Positions 6,505 to 15,798 are shown, counted from the stretch's first letter. The stretch is 20,259 bases of DNA from Bacteroidales bacterium UBA1751 (GCA_002315995.1 DCHN01000009.1:1-20259); one strand, 5' to 3'. Numbers and translations: made by a program. Notes: generated by a model from the letters alone, not told the origin.

Positions 6505-9500
6505 GCTTCTTGTCCTCCATTTTCGGGACAAAAGCAGAAAGGGATCTTAAGGAGATACAGCCAATACTTCAGAAGGTTTTTGCGGAGTTCGCCAGAGTTG
6601 ATCTTCTTGACAATGATCAACTGAGGAGTGAGACTGTAAAGATGAAACAGATCATTGCTGCAAAAACAGCTGCGAAAGAGGCGGAAAAACATGATTACAG
6701 AACTAAACTTGACGACTATACCATATCTGCCGACTTGAAGGAGGAGTATGCTACAAGAGTTGACAAACTTACAAAGGAGATAGACCAGCAAATTGAGGAT
6801 GCCCTTATGGAGGTACTTCCTACTGCATTTGCGGTAATGAAGTCAACGGCCCGCAGGTTCAAGGAGAATGCTACCATTGAGGTAACTGCCTCAGATTTTG
6901 ACCGTGCGCTTGCTGTTGAGCATGATTTTGTGGAAATAGATGGTGACAAGGCAATATGGCACAACAGCTGGAGTGCAGGTGGCAACAAGATTACCTGGGA
7001 TATGGTCCACTACGATGTGCAGCTGATTGGCGGTATTGTACTGCATCAGGGTAAGATTGCAGAAATGGCAACCGGTGAGGGCAAAACCCTCGTTGCAACG
7101 CTTCCGGTCTTCTTGAATGCACTTGCAGGAAAGGGTGTTCATGTCGTTACCGTAAATGACTACCTCTCAAAACGAGACTCAGAGTGGATGGGGCCTCTCT
7201 ATATGTTCAACGGACTCAGCGTAGACTGCATAGACAAGTATGATGCGAACAGGGAGGGTGAAAAGAGAAAGGCCGCTTACAAAGCTGATATCACATTTGG
7301 AACAAACAATGAGTTCGGTTTTGACTATCTCAGGGATAATATGACAACTGAGATCAATGATCTGGTTCAGAAGAAACATCACTATGCAATTGTTGATGAG
7401 GTTGACTCCGTTCTCATTGATGATGCACGTACCCCTCTCATTATTTCAGGTGCCGTGCAGAAATCAGATGACCAGCAGCAGTTCGTTGATTTCAAGCCAT
7501 ACGTTGAGAAACTCTACCTCAAGCAGAGAGGTGAGGTAACAACTATTCTGAATGAGGCGAAGAAACTCATTTCAGATGAGAAGAGAGAGGAGGGTGGAGT
7601 AAAGCTTCTCCGCGCCTACAAGGGACTTCCAAAGTATACACCTCTTATCAAATACCTCTCCGAACCCGGTATCAAACAGCTTCTTCTGGATACAGAGGCT
7701 CTCTATATGCGTGAAAACAACAAGTACATGCATATAATAACAGATGATCTTCTCTTTGTAATTGACGAGAAACAGAAGAGCGTTGAGTTCACTGACAAAG
7801 GAAATGATTACATAGCCTCCCTTGTTGACGATGACAAGTTCTTCATTCTTCCCGATGTGGGAGCTGAAATCTCCGAAATGGAGAAGAGTATTCCGGATGC
7901 ACAGGAGCGCCAGACCAGGAAGGATGAGTTAATTGCGGACTATGCCCTCAAGTCTGAGCGTGTTCATACTATGACACAGCTTCTCAAGGCGTACACAATG
8001 TTCGAAAAAGATGTTGAGTATGTCATAGACAACAATGAAATCAAGATTGTTGACGAGCAGACAGGACGTATTCTCAGTGGAAGAAGATATTCGGACGGAT
8101 TGCATCAGGCTATTGAGGCCAAGGAGGGCGTTAAGGTTGAGGCAGCAACACAGACTCATGCAACCATTACATTGCAGAACTATTTCAGAATGTATCACAA
8201 GCTTGCAGGAATGACCGGTACTGCGGAGACTGAGGCAGGTGAATTCTGGAAAATCTACAAACTTGAGGTTGTTGCAATTCCTACCAACAAACCTGTAAAG
8301 AGAATAGACAATGACGATCTCATTTACAAGACAAGGAAAGATAAGTACAATGCTGTAATTGCAAAGATTCTTGAGTTGAAGGAGGCAGGGCGTCCAGTAC
8401 TTGTGGGAACAACCTCCGTTGAGGAGTCTGAGAAGTATTCGAAGATGCTCACAATGAGGGGAGTCAAACATAATGTCCTCAATGCAAAGCAGCATGAGCG
8501 TGAGGCAATGGTTGTTGCAGAGGCCGGATGGGCAGGAGCAGTAACAATTGCAACCAATATGGCGGGACGTGGAACCGATATCAAGCTCGGGCCAGGTGTT
8601 GAGGAGGCAGGTGGTCTTGCCATTATAGGCACTGAGAGGCACGACAGCCGCCGTGTTGACCGTCAGCTCAGGGGTCGTGCCGGAAGGCAGGGAGACCGCG
8701 GTTCTTCTATCTTCTATGTAAGTCTTGAGGATAACCTTATGCGTCTTTTCGGTTCCGACAGAATAGCGAAGATTGTTGACCGTATGGGATTTGAGGAGGG
8801 AGAAGCTCTTCAGCACTCAATGCTTTCAAAAGCAATAGAGAGGGCACAGAAGAAGGTCGAGGAGAATAACTTCGGTATAAGAAAGCATCTTCTTGAGTAT
8901 GACGATGTAATGAACTCCCAGAGGGAGGTCATATATAACCGAAGGCGCAATGCACTTTATGGTGAGAGAATAGACGTTGACCTCAAGAATATGATTCAGG
9001 ACTACGCATATACCATAACAGCTATGCGTGAATGTGATTTCGAAGAGTTCAAACTTCTTGTAATGAGAGAAATAGCAGTTGATCTCACCTTCGATGAAAC
9101 ACTCTTTACAAAGGCATCAAACGACGATTTGGCCGATGCCATAATAAAGGATATAAAGGAGAGCATTGACAGAAAGTCTGCATCGCTCATAAGCCAGATT
9201 TATCCTTATGTTGGTGCAGTTCAGCAGCGTTTCGGCGACAGATATGCAAATGTTGCGTTCCAGATTACAGATGGTGTGAAGCCTAAGTTCCCACTTCTTG
9301 TAAACATCAAGCGTGCAATGGAGACACAGGGAGGCGATATTCCAAGAGCCATTATTAAATCTGTTACACTCTTCACAATTGATGAGTACTGGAAAGAGCA
9401 TATACGTGCCATGGACGAATTGAAGCACTCTGTTCAGAACGCTTCATACGAGCAGAAGGATCCGCTCCTCATTTACAAGTTTGAGTCGTTTAATCTCTTC

Positions 9501-9794
9501 AAGGAGATGCTCGAGAATATAAACAGAGATGTCATTTCAGGTGCTGTTAGGGCTCAGCTTCCTCAGCGCGAGAATTCTGATGGAGAGCAGGAGCCTGCAG
9601 TGAACGCCGGTCAGGAGTTCAAACGCTCTAACCAGATGAGCAAAATGCAGACAGGAAGGAGTGAACTCATGACAAACGGAGAGCAGAGCAGAAGCAACTC
9701 CCCAATAAGGGTGGAGAAGAGAGTGGGAAGGAATGACCCATGCCCTTGTGGAAGCGGCAAGAAATACAAGAACTGCTGTGGAAGGAACGAGTAG
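6489..9794 (+). CDS. secA: Preprotein translocase ATPase SecA
   Basis: A 1101-residue motor ATPase that drives proteins through SecYEG. The Walker A segment MATGEGKT is at 193-200 and the DEAD-type Walker B segment DEVDSVLIDDARTPL at 303-317. TEAGEFWKIY and later MAGRGTDIKLG and QLRGRAGRQGD show the second helicase domain. The C-terminus carries the zinc and SecB-binding motif CPCGSGKKYKNCC. It is about 200 residues longer than the enterobacterial protein: extra helical and acidic material lies at about 50-172 before HYDVQLIGG and around 340-480 in the preprotein cross-linking domain, as is usual in Bacteroidota. Start MANFMSFLSSIFGTKAERDL fits the family N-terminus. Transcribed alone or with lpdA 40 nt downstream. 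Confidence 0.98.
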   Translation: MANFMSFLSSIFGTKAERDLKEIQPILQKVFAEFARVDLLDNDQLRSETVKMKQIIAAKTAAKEAEKHDYRTKLDDYTISADLKEEYATRVDKLTKEIDQQIEDALMEVLPTAFAVMKSTARRFKENATIEVTASDFDRALAVEHDFVEIDGDKAIWHNSWSAGGNKITWDMVHYDVQLIGGIVLHQGKIAEMATGEGKTLVATLPVFLNALAGKGVHVVTVNDYLSKRDSEWMGPLYMFNGLSVDCIDKYDANREGEKRKAAYKADITFGTNNEFGFDYLRDNMTTEINDLVQKKHHYAIVDEVDSVLIDDARTPLIISGAVQKSDDQQQFVDFKPYVEKLYLKQRGEVTTILNEAKKLISDEKREEGGVKLLRAYKGLPKYTPLIKYLSEPGIKQLLLDTEALYMRENNKYMHIITDDLLFVIDEKQKSVEFTDKGNDYIASLVDDDKFFILPDVGAEISEMEKSIPDAQERQTRKDELIADYALKSERVHTMTQLLKAYTMFEKDVEYVIDNNEIKIVDEQTGRILSGRRYSDGLHQAIEAKEGVKVEAATQTHATITLQNYFRMYHKLAGMTGTAETEAGEFWKIYKLEVVAIPTNKPVKRIDNDDLIYKTRKDKYNAVIAKILELKEAGRPVLVGTTSVEESEKYSKMLTMRGVKHNVLNAKQHEREAMVVAEAGWAGAVTIATNMAGRGTDIKLGPGVEEAGGLAIIGTERHDSRRVDRQLRGRAGRQGDRGSSIFYVSLEDNLMRLFGSDRIAKIVDRMGFEEGEALQHSMLSKAIERAQKKVEENNFGIRKHLLEYDDVMNSQREVIYNRRRNALYGERIDVDLKNMIQDYAYTITAMRECDFEEFKLLVMREIAVDLTFDETLFTKASNDDLADAIIKDIKESIDRKSASLISQIYPYVGAVQQRFGDRYANVAFQITDGVKPKFPLLVNIKRAMETQGGDIPRAIIKSVTLFTIDEYWKEHIRAMDELKHSVQNASYEQKDPLLIYKFESFNLFKEMLENINRDVISGAVRAQLPQRENSDGEQEPAVNAGQEFKRSNQMSKMQTGRSELMTNGEQSRSNSPIRVEKRVGRNDPCPCGSGKKYKNCCGRNE

Positions 9795-9834
9795 TATATG
9801 TTAAACCTATAACGATAGTTAATTAATAAAGATA

Positions 9835-11235
9835 ATGGATAATTTTGATATCATAGTGGTTGGTGCCGGTCCCGGCGGATATGTTGCTGCCATAAAGGCC
9901 TGCCAGCTTGGAATGAAAACTGCTGTAATCGAGCGCAGCGAACTTGGTGGAATCTGCCTGAACTGGGGATGTATTCCAACAAAGGCTCTTTTGAAGAGTG
10001 CCCAGATTTTCAATTACACAAAACATCTTGCAGATTATGGTCTTGTTGCGGGTGAGGGTATCTCAATAACCCCGGATATTGCCAGAATTGTTGAAAGGGA
10101 GAGGGGAGTAAGCGCTACAATGAACAAGGGAATCGAGTATCTTTTCAAGAAGAACGGTGTCACTCTCATAAAGGGAGCAGCCTATTTGAAATCAAAGGAT
10201 ATAGTTGAGGTTACAGGTGAGGATGGGGCAAAAACAGAGTACCAGGCAGGTCACGTCATTCTTGCCACCGGAGCGCGCGCAAACCAGTTGTCTTTTGCAC
10301 CTATCGACGGTAAAAAAATAATTTCATACCGCGAAGCGCTTGTACCGTCACAGCTCCCCAAGAGTCTAGCCGTTATTGGCAGCGGCGCTATTGGCAGTGA
10401 ACTTGCTTTCTTCTACTTCTCAATGGGTGTTGAAGTTCATCTTATTGAGTATATGGACCAGATTGTTCCAACAGAGGACGCCGATGTTGCTGCACAGTTG
10501 AGCAGAAGTTTGAGAAAAGCCGGTATGAAGGTGTATGTTTCAACCAATGTTAAGAGCGTTGACACAACAGGTGAAAACTGCATTCTGACCATTGAGGACA
10601 AGAAGGGCGAGAAGCAGATTGAGGTTGAACAGGTTCTCTCTGCAGTAGGAGTCGTTCCTAATACTCAGGGTCTGGGTCTTGAGGAGTTGGGTGTTGAGAT
10701 GATGCGCGGCAGAGTTGTGGTTGACAAGAACTGCAAGTCAAGCGTAGATACCATTTATGCAATTGGTGACATTATTCCTACACAGGCGTTGGCGCATGTT
10801 GCTTCAGCTGAGGCCATTCTTGCAATTGAGAGTATTGCAGGTATGAATCCTTCTCCAATTGATTATTCCAACATACCGGGTGCAATATATACAACACCTG
10901 AAATAGCTTCAGTTGGAATGAGCGAGAAGAAGGTACAGGATGCCGGAATTGCATATAAGGTTGGTAAATTCCCATTCACTGCAAGTGGAAAGGCAACTGC
11001 TGCCGGAGAGAAGGATGGTTTTGTGAAACTTATCATTGATGAGAAGACAGATAAGATTCTCGGTGCACATCTCATTGGTGCAAATGTTACCGAAATGATT
11101 GGGGGAATTGTTCTTGCAAGGAATCTTGGAGCAAAAGCATCTGATGTTATGAAGACTATTTTCCCTCATCCTACAATGAGCGAGGGAATAATGGAGGCGG
11201 CAGAGGCTTCAACAGGACACGCAATACATATTTAA
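9835..11235 (+). CDS. lpdA: Dihydrolipoyl dehydrogenase (E3)
   Basis: A 466-residue FAD-dependent pyridine-nucleotide disulfide oxidoreductase that re-oxidises dihydrolipoyl groups of 2-oxoacid dehydrogenase complexes or the glycine cleavage system. It shows the FAD Rossmann motif GAGPGG (10-15), the redox disulfide C41-LNWG-C46, the NAD-binding GSGAIGSELA, the second FAD segment YAIGDI, and the catalytic HPTMSE (H445, E450) close to the C-terminus. Length is normal. No E1 or E2 partner is in the window. No -7 element is apparent in the 40-nt gap after secA, so co-transcription with secA or a promoter inside secA is likely. It converges on the outer-membrane gene, with 7 nt between the stop codons. 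Confidence 0.96.
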   Translation: MDNFDIIVVGAGPGGYVAAIKACQLGMKTAVIERSELGGICLNWGCIPTKALLKSAQIFNYTKHLADYGLVAGEGISITPDIARIVERERGVSATMNKGIEYLFKKNGVTLIKGAAYLKSKDIVEVTGEDGAKTEYQAGHVILATGARANQLSFAPIDGKKIISYREALVPSQLPKSLAVIGSGAIGSELAFFYFSMGVEVHLIEYMDQIVPTEDADVAAQLSRSLRKAGMKVYVSTNVKSVDTTGENCILTIEDKKGEKQIEVEQVLSAVGVVPNTQGLGLEELGVEMMRGRVVVDKNCKSSVDTIYAIGDIIPTQALAHVASAEAILAIESIAGMNPSPIDYSNIPGAIYTTPEIASVGMSEKKVQDAGIAYKVGKFPFTASGKATAAGEKDGFVKLIIDEKTDKILGAHLIGANVTEMIGGIVLARNLGAKASDVMKTIFPHPTMSEGIMEAAEASTGHAIHI

Positions 11236-11258
11236 AGACTTCTTAGTCTCTGTGTTTT
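11236..11258 (+). terminator. Weak hairpin between convergent lpdA and outer-membrane gene
   Basis: AGACT (11236-11240) and AGTCT (11245-11249) pair around a TCTT loop, followed by CTGTG and a run of Ts. It starts right after the lpdA stop and overlaps the stop of the opposing gene. The stem is only 5 bp, so efficiency is doubtful. Confidence 0.35.
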
Positions 11259-12151
11259 TTCATGTATTTGAGGATGTCCATTCTGTAGTAGAGGCCAACG
11301 CGGTACTGGTCGAAAGGCCAGTCGTGGTATCCGTGCCTATAGTATATGAATGGACTCCACTTACCTATATGAAACTCAAGACGTGAATTTATTGTACGTG
11401 GAAGGTCTCCGTTACCCTGAATGCCGTTGTATTGTCCGAATGCAGTGCTGAATGTAACAACAGGTGATTTGAAGGCAACCTGAGCTCCCCATCCAAGGGC
11501 ATCGTTCTGCCTGCCGTTGTCAGACTGCCAGCATACAAAATCCAATGCCAGTGCAGGTCTGATGGCAATTTTATCACCTATCTTGAAATCCTTTCCTGTA
11601 GATAGTTCAAAGTAGTAACCTGGTGCATCGAAATGTCTGGCTCTCTCGAAATGGTCTCCGGTTGCGGTCTGAATTGTTGAGCGGAGTGTAAGGGAAGGTA
11701 TGTATTTCTTCTCCCTGAGAATAAGCATGTCAAGACTGAAATAGAGATTTCCTGTGTCTGTATCCTTGAGTTTCTCTTTAGGATCTACACCTCTGGCTGC
11801 CCTTGCCTGTTCCGTGTCATTATAGAACTCCTGAAATTCACCCCATACCGAAAGTGTGGCTCTGCTTGTCCACAGTGGCAGATGTATGCAATATGTTGGA
11901 GCGTAGGTGTAGTCTTTGTGCGAGTTGCCGCCAATGTTTCCAACCACCATATCCCCGGAAAGTTCGAGGTGCAGGTCGTTGCAAATGGTTCCATCGAGCA
12001 TATCCGGTACTGGAAAGGCGTATGGGCCGAAGTATTTCGGCGCAACGACAAGATTTGACACGTCCGTATTATCCTGCGCTTTTACCCCAAATGCTGTTAT
12101 TGTCAGCAGCATTGTTATGCATAGAATATAACGTACGTGGCTCGGTTTCAT
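11243..12151 (-). CDS. Predicted outer-membrane beta-barrel protein of unknown function
   Basis: A 302-residue exported protein that I cannot assign to a named family. Residues 1-25 form a signal peptide ending FGVKA before QDN, fitting signal peptidase I. The mature part is rich in alternating aromatic and polar segments typical of outer-membrane strands (YTYAPTYCIHLPLW, ATLSVWGEFQEFY, NLYFSLDMLIL, YIPSLTLRSTIQTATG, GYYFELSTGKDF) and ends with WSPFIYYRHGYHDWPFDQYRVGLYYR-like strands, though not in a terminal Phe. It is the last gene of a minus-strand trio: its ATG begins 1 nt after the stop of the glycosyltransferase, suggesting translational coupling. A role in envelope glycan or lipid biology would fit the neighbours but is inference. 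Confidence 0.7.
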   Translation of the reverse strand: MKPSHVRYILCITMLLTITAFGVKAQDNTDVSNLVVAPKYFGPYAFPVPDMLDGTICNDLHLELSGDMVVGNIGGNSHKDYTYAPTYCIHLPLWTSRATLSVWGEFQEFYNDTEQARAARGVDPKEKLKDTDTGNLYFSLDMLILREKKYIPSLTLRSTIQTATGDHFERARHFDAPGYYFELSTGKDFKIGDKIAIRPALALDFVCWQSDNGRQNDALGWGAQVAFKSPVVTFSTAFGQYNGIQGNGDLPRTINSRLEFHIGKWSPFIYYRHGYHDWPFDQYRVGLYYRMDILKYMKKHRD

Positions 12152-12152
12152 C

Positions 12153-13109
12153 TTATCTGATTCTTTGACGTATCTGGTAGCTGTTCCTATCGCTGCGTGA
12201 GCGGCTCAACAGTTCTGCTACAAAGCCTGTAAGGAAAAGCTGCATTCCAACAATCAGTGCAACCAGTGCAATATAGAAGAGAGGCTGGTCGGTTACTGCT
12301 CTGTATCTGAGGCCTGCCGACTGTGCCATTAGTTTCTGAACTATTATTATTATTGTAATAATGGCGCCAATGAGGAATGTTACACTGCCCATAACCCCGA
12401 AAAGATGCATTGGCTTCTTGCCGAACTGCTGGAGGAACCATAGGCTGAGCAGGTCAAGGTATCCGTTCACAAAACGGTTGAGTCCGAATTTGCTCTTTCC
12501 GAATTTCCTTACGTGGTGTTGAACAACTTTCTCTCCAATATTGGTGAAGCCTGCACTCTTTGCAAGGTATGGTATATACCTGTGCATCTCTCCGTACACC
12601 TCAATGTTCTTTACTACCTCGTTCCGGTATGCCTTGAGGCCGCAATTCATGTCGTGGAGTTTCAATCCTGTAACCTTGCGGGCTGTGGCATTGTATATTT
12701 TTGAAGGGATATTCTTTGTGAAAGTGTTGTCAAGCCTCTTTTTCTTCCATCCGCTCACAAGATCATAACCATCTTGACGTATCATTGCATAGAGTACCGG
12801 AATTTCATTTGGGTCATCCTGAAGGTCGGCATCCATTGTTATTACAACTTCCCCTTCAGCCGCTTCAAAACCGCAGTACAGGGCAGCGGACTTGCCATAA
12901 TTTCTGCGGAAGCGTATTGCCCTTATCTGATTATATTTTTCAGCAAGAGATGTAATCACGTTCCATGAGTTGTCTGTGCTGCCGTCATTCACCATTATTA
13001 TTTCGTAACTGATGCCCATTCCGGTTGCAACAGATGATATGCCCTCTACAAGTTCAGGCAGAGATTCCGCTTCATTGAAGAGTGAAACTACAACGCTTAA
13101 ATCCTTCAT
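12153..13109 (-). CDS. GT2-family glycosyltransferase, DPM1/GtrB-like
   Basis: A 318-residue membrane-anchored glycosyltransferase. The N-terminal GT-A domain starts SVVVSLFNEAESLPEL, has the VNDGSTDNSW nucleotide-sugar motif (40-49) and the metal-binding D93-A-D95 followed by LQDDP. Two membrane helices at about 235-260 and 278-298 match the undecaprenyl-phosphate glucosyl/mannosyltransferase (GtrB/DPM1) architecture. It likely loads a sugar from a nucleotide donor onto polyprenyl phosphate at the inner membrane; the sugar is unknown. The open frame extends 27 codons upstream to 13190, but that overlaps the DUF4199 gene. The ATG at 13109 is 1 nt beyond that gene's stop and starts exactly at the family N-terminus. 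Confidence 0.92.
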   Translation of the reverse strand: MKDLSVVVSLFNEAESLPELVEGISSVATGMGISYEIIMVNDGSTDNSWNVITSLAEKYNQIRAIRFRRNYGKSAALYCGFEAAEGEVVITMDADLQDDPNEIPVLYAMIRQDGYDLVSGWKKKRLDNTFTKNIPSKIYNATARKVTGLKLHDMNCGLKAYRNEVVKNIEVYGEMHRYIPYLAKSAGFTNIGEKVVQHHVRKFGKSKFGLNRFVNGYLDLLSLWFLQQFGKKPMHLFGVMGSVTFLIGAIITIIIIVQKLMAQSAGLRYRAVTDQPLFYIALVALIVGMQLFLTGFVAELLSRSRSDRNSYQIRQRIR

Positions 13110-13110
13110 A

Positions 13111-13638
13111 CTATTGAGCAGTGTTGTTTGTGAAGGAGTCAAAATCCATATTCTCCTTTTTTGTGAAGTTTGCAATAATAAGAGTGACAATTACTCCAAA
13201 AATCGTGCAGTAGATGAGCGAGCCGAACAGAACATACTCTTCAATGTGGTTCATGGCATTCTCTACTATTTCAAGCTGGTCTGAATTCATGCTTGCTTCA
13301 AGAGCACTCATTGCTTCATCAATTTTATTTGCGTAGTTCTCCTTGTTTATTACAGCAACATTGAGCCAGCTGAAAAGAGCAACGATAATGGATGAGAATG
13401 TACATGTGAGTGAACCGAAAGATACTCCTGCACCATAGTTGAACTCATTGAAGTTTGAAGCCCACTCTTTAATGAGCCTATGCAAAATCCAGATGCTGCC
13501 TGCAAATTTCACTATCCATAAAAGGATTGAAATTGCACCTCCCGGATTGAATGAATCGTTGATGAGCATAACAACTATTGAAGGGATTGACAGGTATATT
13601 CCATATAGTGCTGCCGTGCTTACTCTGCTTTTTTCCAT
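13111..13638 (-). CDS. DUF4199-family membrane protein
   Basis: A 175-residue inner-membrane protein resembling DUF4199. It has four hydrophobic segments: two near the N-terminus (ALYGIYLSIPSIVVMLI, AISILLWIVKFAGSIWIL), one in the middle (TCTFSSIIVALFSWLNVAVI) and one near the C-terminus (LFGSLIYCTIFGVIVTLIIANF). An acidic helical stretch lies before the last one. DUF4199 genes are commonly found directly before a GT2 gene in Bacteroidota, as here, suggesting an accessory role for the transferase; the function is unproven. The frame can be read from a TTG at 13662, but that TTG is part of the putative -7 promoter element, so the ATG at 13638 (MEKSRVSTAALYG) is chosen. Confidence 0.85.
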   Translation of the reverse strand: MEKSRVSTAALYGIYLSIPSIVVMLINDSFNPGGAISILLWIVKFAGSIWILHRLIKEWASNFNEFNYGAGVSFGSLTCTFSSIIVALFSWLNVAVINKENYANKIDEAMSALEASMNSDQLEIVENAMNHIEEYVLFGSLIYCTIFGVIVTLIIANFTKKENMDFDSFTNNTAQ

Positions 13639-13659
13639 ATTATTTTCTGTATTACGCGG

Positions 13660-13667
13660 CAAATATA
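13660..13667 (-). promoter_or_regulatory. Putative -7 promoter element for the DUF4199-GT2-OMP operon
   Basis: Minus strand TATATTTG, an exact TAnnTTTG match. A start near 13653 would leave a leader of only about 15 nt before the ATG at 13638. No clear -33 motif. Confidence 0.5.
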
Positions 13668-13730
13668 CTATATATATTTACACTAATTGTCAGATAATTC
13701 GCGATTTTATGGTTTTATAAAACTTCTTTG

Positions 13731-13738
13731 TAAATTTG
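13731..13738 (+). promoter_or_regulatory. Putative -7 promoter element for the thrS operon
   Basis: TAAATTTG, an exact TAnnTTTG match, with a T-rich stretch at 13705-13709 at the -33 distance. It predicts a thrS leader of about 70 nt. Confidence 0.5.
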
Positions 13739-13748
13739 CAGGCTTGTG

Positions 13749-13787
13749 CTCCCGCATCTGTGAAATGAGTTCCGATATTGCGGAGGG
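13749..13787 (+). promoter_or_regulatory. Stem-loop in the thrS leader
   Basis: CTCCCGCA (13749-13756) pairs with TGCGG-A-GGG (13779-13787) through five Watson-Crick pairs, a bulged A and three outer pairs, around a 22-nt loop. The position, between the predicted transcription start and thrS, fits a leader that could regulate thrS, as occurs by ThrRS binding in E. coli. No convincing tRNA-Thr anticodon-arm mimic is evident. Confidence 0.3.
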
Positions 13788-13817
13788 CCATTTGAAAAGA
13801 GTACAAATATTTCAGAT

Positions 13818-15755
13818 ATGATAAATATAACATTCAAAGATGGTGGCGTACGTCAATATGAGAGTGGCGTAACAGCTTTGCAGATTGCTCAGAGTATCAG
13901 CCCTCGTCTGGCGGAAGAGGTGCTTTCGGCTACTGTTAACGGTAAACTGGAGGATATTGCAAAACCAATTACTGAGGATTCTACGGTTATTCTTCACAAA
14001 TGGGAGGATGAAGAGGGAAAGAAGGCTTTCTGGCATTCGTCATCGCACCTTATGGCCGAGGCTCTTGAGGCATTGTACCCTGGCGTGAAGTTCGGTATTG
14101 GACCTGCAATTGACAACGGTTTCTATTATGATGTGGATCTAGGTGAAACAACAATAACAGAGGCTGATCTCAAGAAAATAGAGGAGAAGATGATAGAGCT
14201 CGCAAGAACAAAGGAGCAGTTTGTTAGAGTAGACGTTCCAAAGGCTGAGGCTATGGAGAACTTCACAAAGAAGGGCGACCAGTACAAGTGTGAGCTTATA
14301 AGGGATCTTGAAGATGGTCATATCACTTTCTACACCAACGGAAATTTCACCGACCTTTGCCGCGGACCTCATATTCAGAACACTTCAATAATTAAGGCAG
14401 TGAAGCTTACATCAATTGCCGGAGCATATTGGAGAGGAAATGAGAAGAACAAGATGCTTACCCGTATCTATGGTATCACATTCCCTAAGAAATCTCTTCT
14501 TGACGAATATCTTGCACTTCTCGAAGAGGCCAAGAAGCGTGATCACAGGAAACTTGGCAAGGAATTGGAGCTCTTCACATTCTCGTCAAGAGTCGGTGCA
14601 GGTCTTCCATTGTGGCTTCCAAGGGGTGCAGCGCTTAGGGAGAAGCTTGAAATGTTCCTGAAAAAGGTTCAGAAGGAGTATGGTTACCTTCCTGTAATTA
14701 CACCTCATATAGGCCAGAAGGAACTCTATGTAACAAGCGGTCACTATGCACATTACGGAGCTGATTCATTCCAGCCTATACATACCCCTGCTGAGGGTGA
14801 GGAGTTCCTTCTCAAACCTATGAACTGTCCTCATCACTGTGAGATTTACAGATCAAAACCAAGGTCATACAAGGATCTTCCTCTCCGTTTTGCAGAGTTC
14901 GGCACTGTTTACAGATACGAGCAGAGCGGTGAGCTCCATGGTCTTACCAGAGTAAGAGGATTTACCCAGGATGATGCCCACCTGTTCGTAAGGCCTGACC
15001 AACTCAAGGAGGAGTTTGAGAAGGTTATTGACATTGTGCTCTATATATTCAAGACTTTGAAGTTTGAGGAGTATACAGCACAGGTTTCACTCAGGGATCC
15101 TAACGACCATGAGAAGTATATAGGTACAGACGAGAACTGGGCTAGGGCTGAGTCGGCCATTGTTGAGGCTGCTCAGGAAAAGGGTCTCAATACTGTGGTA
15201 GAGTATGGTGAGGCTGCATTCTATGGCCCTAAGCTTGACTTCATGGTAAAGGATGCCATTGGGAGAAAGTGGCAGCTTGGTACAATTCAGGTTGACTACA
15301 ACCTTCCTGAGAGATTCGATCTCTCATATACGGGAAATGATGACAAGCCTCAGAGACCTATTATGATACACAGGGCTCCGTTCGGTTCAATGGAGCGTTT
15401 CGTTGCTGTTCTTCTTGAGCATACAGGTGGAAAACTCCCATTATGGTTAGCTCCTGATCAGGTTGTAGTGCTTCCTATCAGCGAAAAATTCAACGATTAT
15501 GCAAAAAAAGTTTGCACTTTGTTGAATAATTCCGATATTCGCACGCTTATTGACGATAGAAACGAAACCATTGGAAAGAGGATTCGTGAGAACGAGCTCA
15601 AGAAGCTTCCATACCAGCTCATAGTTGGTGAAAAAGAGGCACTTGAGGGTCTTGTTTCCGTTAGAAAGCAGGGAGGAGAGGATCTCGGTTCAATGAAAAT
15701 TGAACAGTTCCGTTCTCTCATTGAAGATGAAATCAAGTCACTTTTGAGCAAATAG
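13818..15755 (+). CDS. thrS: Threonyl-tRNA synthetase
   Basis: A 645-residue class II synthetase charging tRNA-Thr. The N-terminal TGS domain covers about 1-61. The editing domain shows H73-SSS-H77 and C181 with H185. The catalytic core has the zinc ligands C337 (MNCPHHCEIY), H388 (QDDAHLF) and H518 (MIHRAPFG), with class II motif 2 in FAEFGTVYRYEQSGELHGL and motif 3 in HRAPFGSMERF. The C-terminal anticodon-binding domain follows from about 545. Length and residues are normal. It heads the conserved thrS-infC-rpmI-rplT order; infC starts 51 nt after the stop with no terminator between, so co-transcription is expected. Confidence 0.98.
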   Translation: MINITFKDGGVRQYESGVTALQIAQSISPRLAEEVLSATVNGKLEDIAKPITEDSTVILHKWEDEEGKKAFWHSSSHLMAEALEALYPGVKFGIGPAIDNGFYYDVDLGETTITEADLKKIEEKMIELARTKEQFVRVDVPKAEAMENFTKKGDQYKCELIRDLEDGHITFYTNGNFTDLCRGPHIQNTSIIKAVKLTSIAGAYWRGNEKNKMLTRIYGITFPKKSLLDEYLALLEEAKKRDHRKLGKELELFTFSSRVGAGLPLWLPRGAALREKLEMFLKKVQKEYGYLPVITPHIGQKELYVTSGHYAHYGADSFQPIHTPAEGEEFLLKPMNCPHHCEIYRSKPRSYKDLPLRFAEFGTVYRYEQSGELHGLTRVRGFTQDDAHLFVRPDQLKEEFEKVIDIVLYIFKTLKFEEYTAQVSLRDPNDHEKYIGTDENWARAESAIVEAAQEKGLNTVVEYGEAAFYGPKLDFMVKDAIGRKWQLGTIQVDYNLPERFDLSYTGNDDKPQRPIMIHRAPFGSMERFVAVLLEHTGGKLPLWLAPDQVVVLPISEKFNDYAKKVCTLLNNSDIRTLIDDRNETIGKRIRENELKKLPYQLIVGEKEALEGLVSVRKQGGEDLGSMKIEQFRSLIEDEIKSLLSK

Positions 15756-15792
15756 CTCAGAAGCGCATAATTTTATTATAAACTTATTATTT

Positions 15793-15798
15793 AGGAGG
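15793..15798 (+). promoter_or_regulatory. Perfect Shine-Dalgarno that sets the infC start
   Basis: AGGAGG lies 8 nt before the ATA at 15807. Other starts in this window lack such a motif at proper spacing. An in-frame TAG at 15792-15794 overlaps it, so infC cannot begin further upstream. This makes the non-AUG codon at 15807 the best start. Confidence 0.8.

Noticed and set aside
7929..8816. 295-codon minus-strand open frame inside secA
   Set aside because: Fully antisense to conserved SecA helicase sequence. The Cys/Leu/Ser-rich translation is typical of a shadow frame.
13110..13190. N-terminal extension of the glycosyltransferase to 13190
   Set aside because: It overlaps the DUF4199 gene. 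The GT2 family N-terminus begins exactly at the ATG at 13109.
13639..13662. TTG start for the DUF4199 gene at 13662
   Set aside because: The TTG is the end of a perfect -7 promoter element, so it would lie upstream of the transcript start. The ATG at 13638 fits better.
13743..13749. CTTGTGC in the thrS leader as a tRNA-Thr anticodon-loop mimic (UGU with U33)
   Set aside because: The flanking bases do not form an anticodon stem: only two weak pairs are possible before mismatches.
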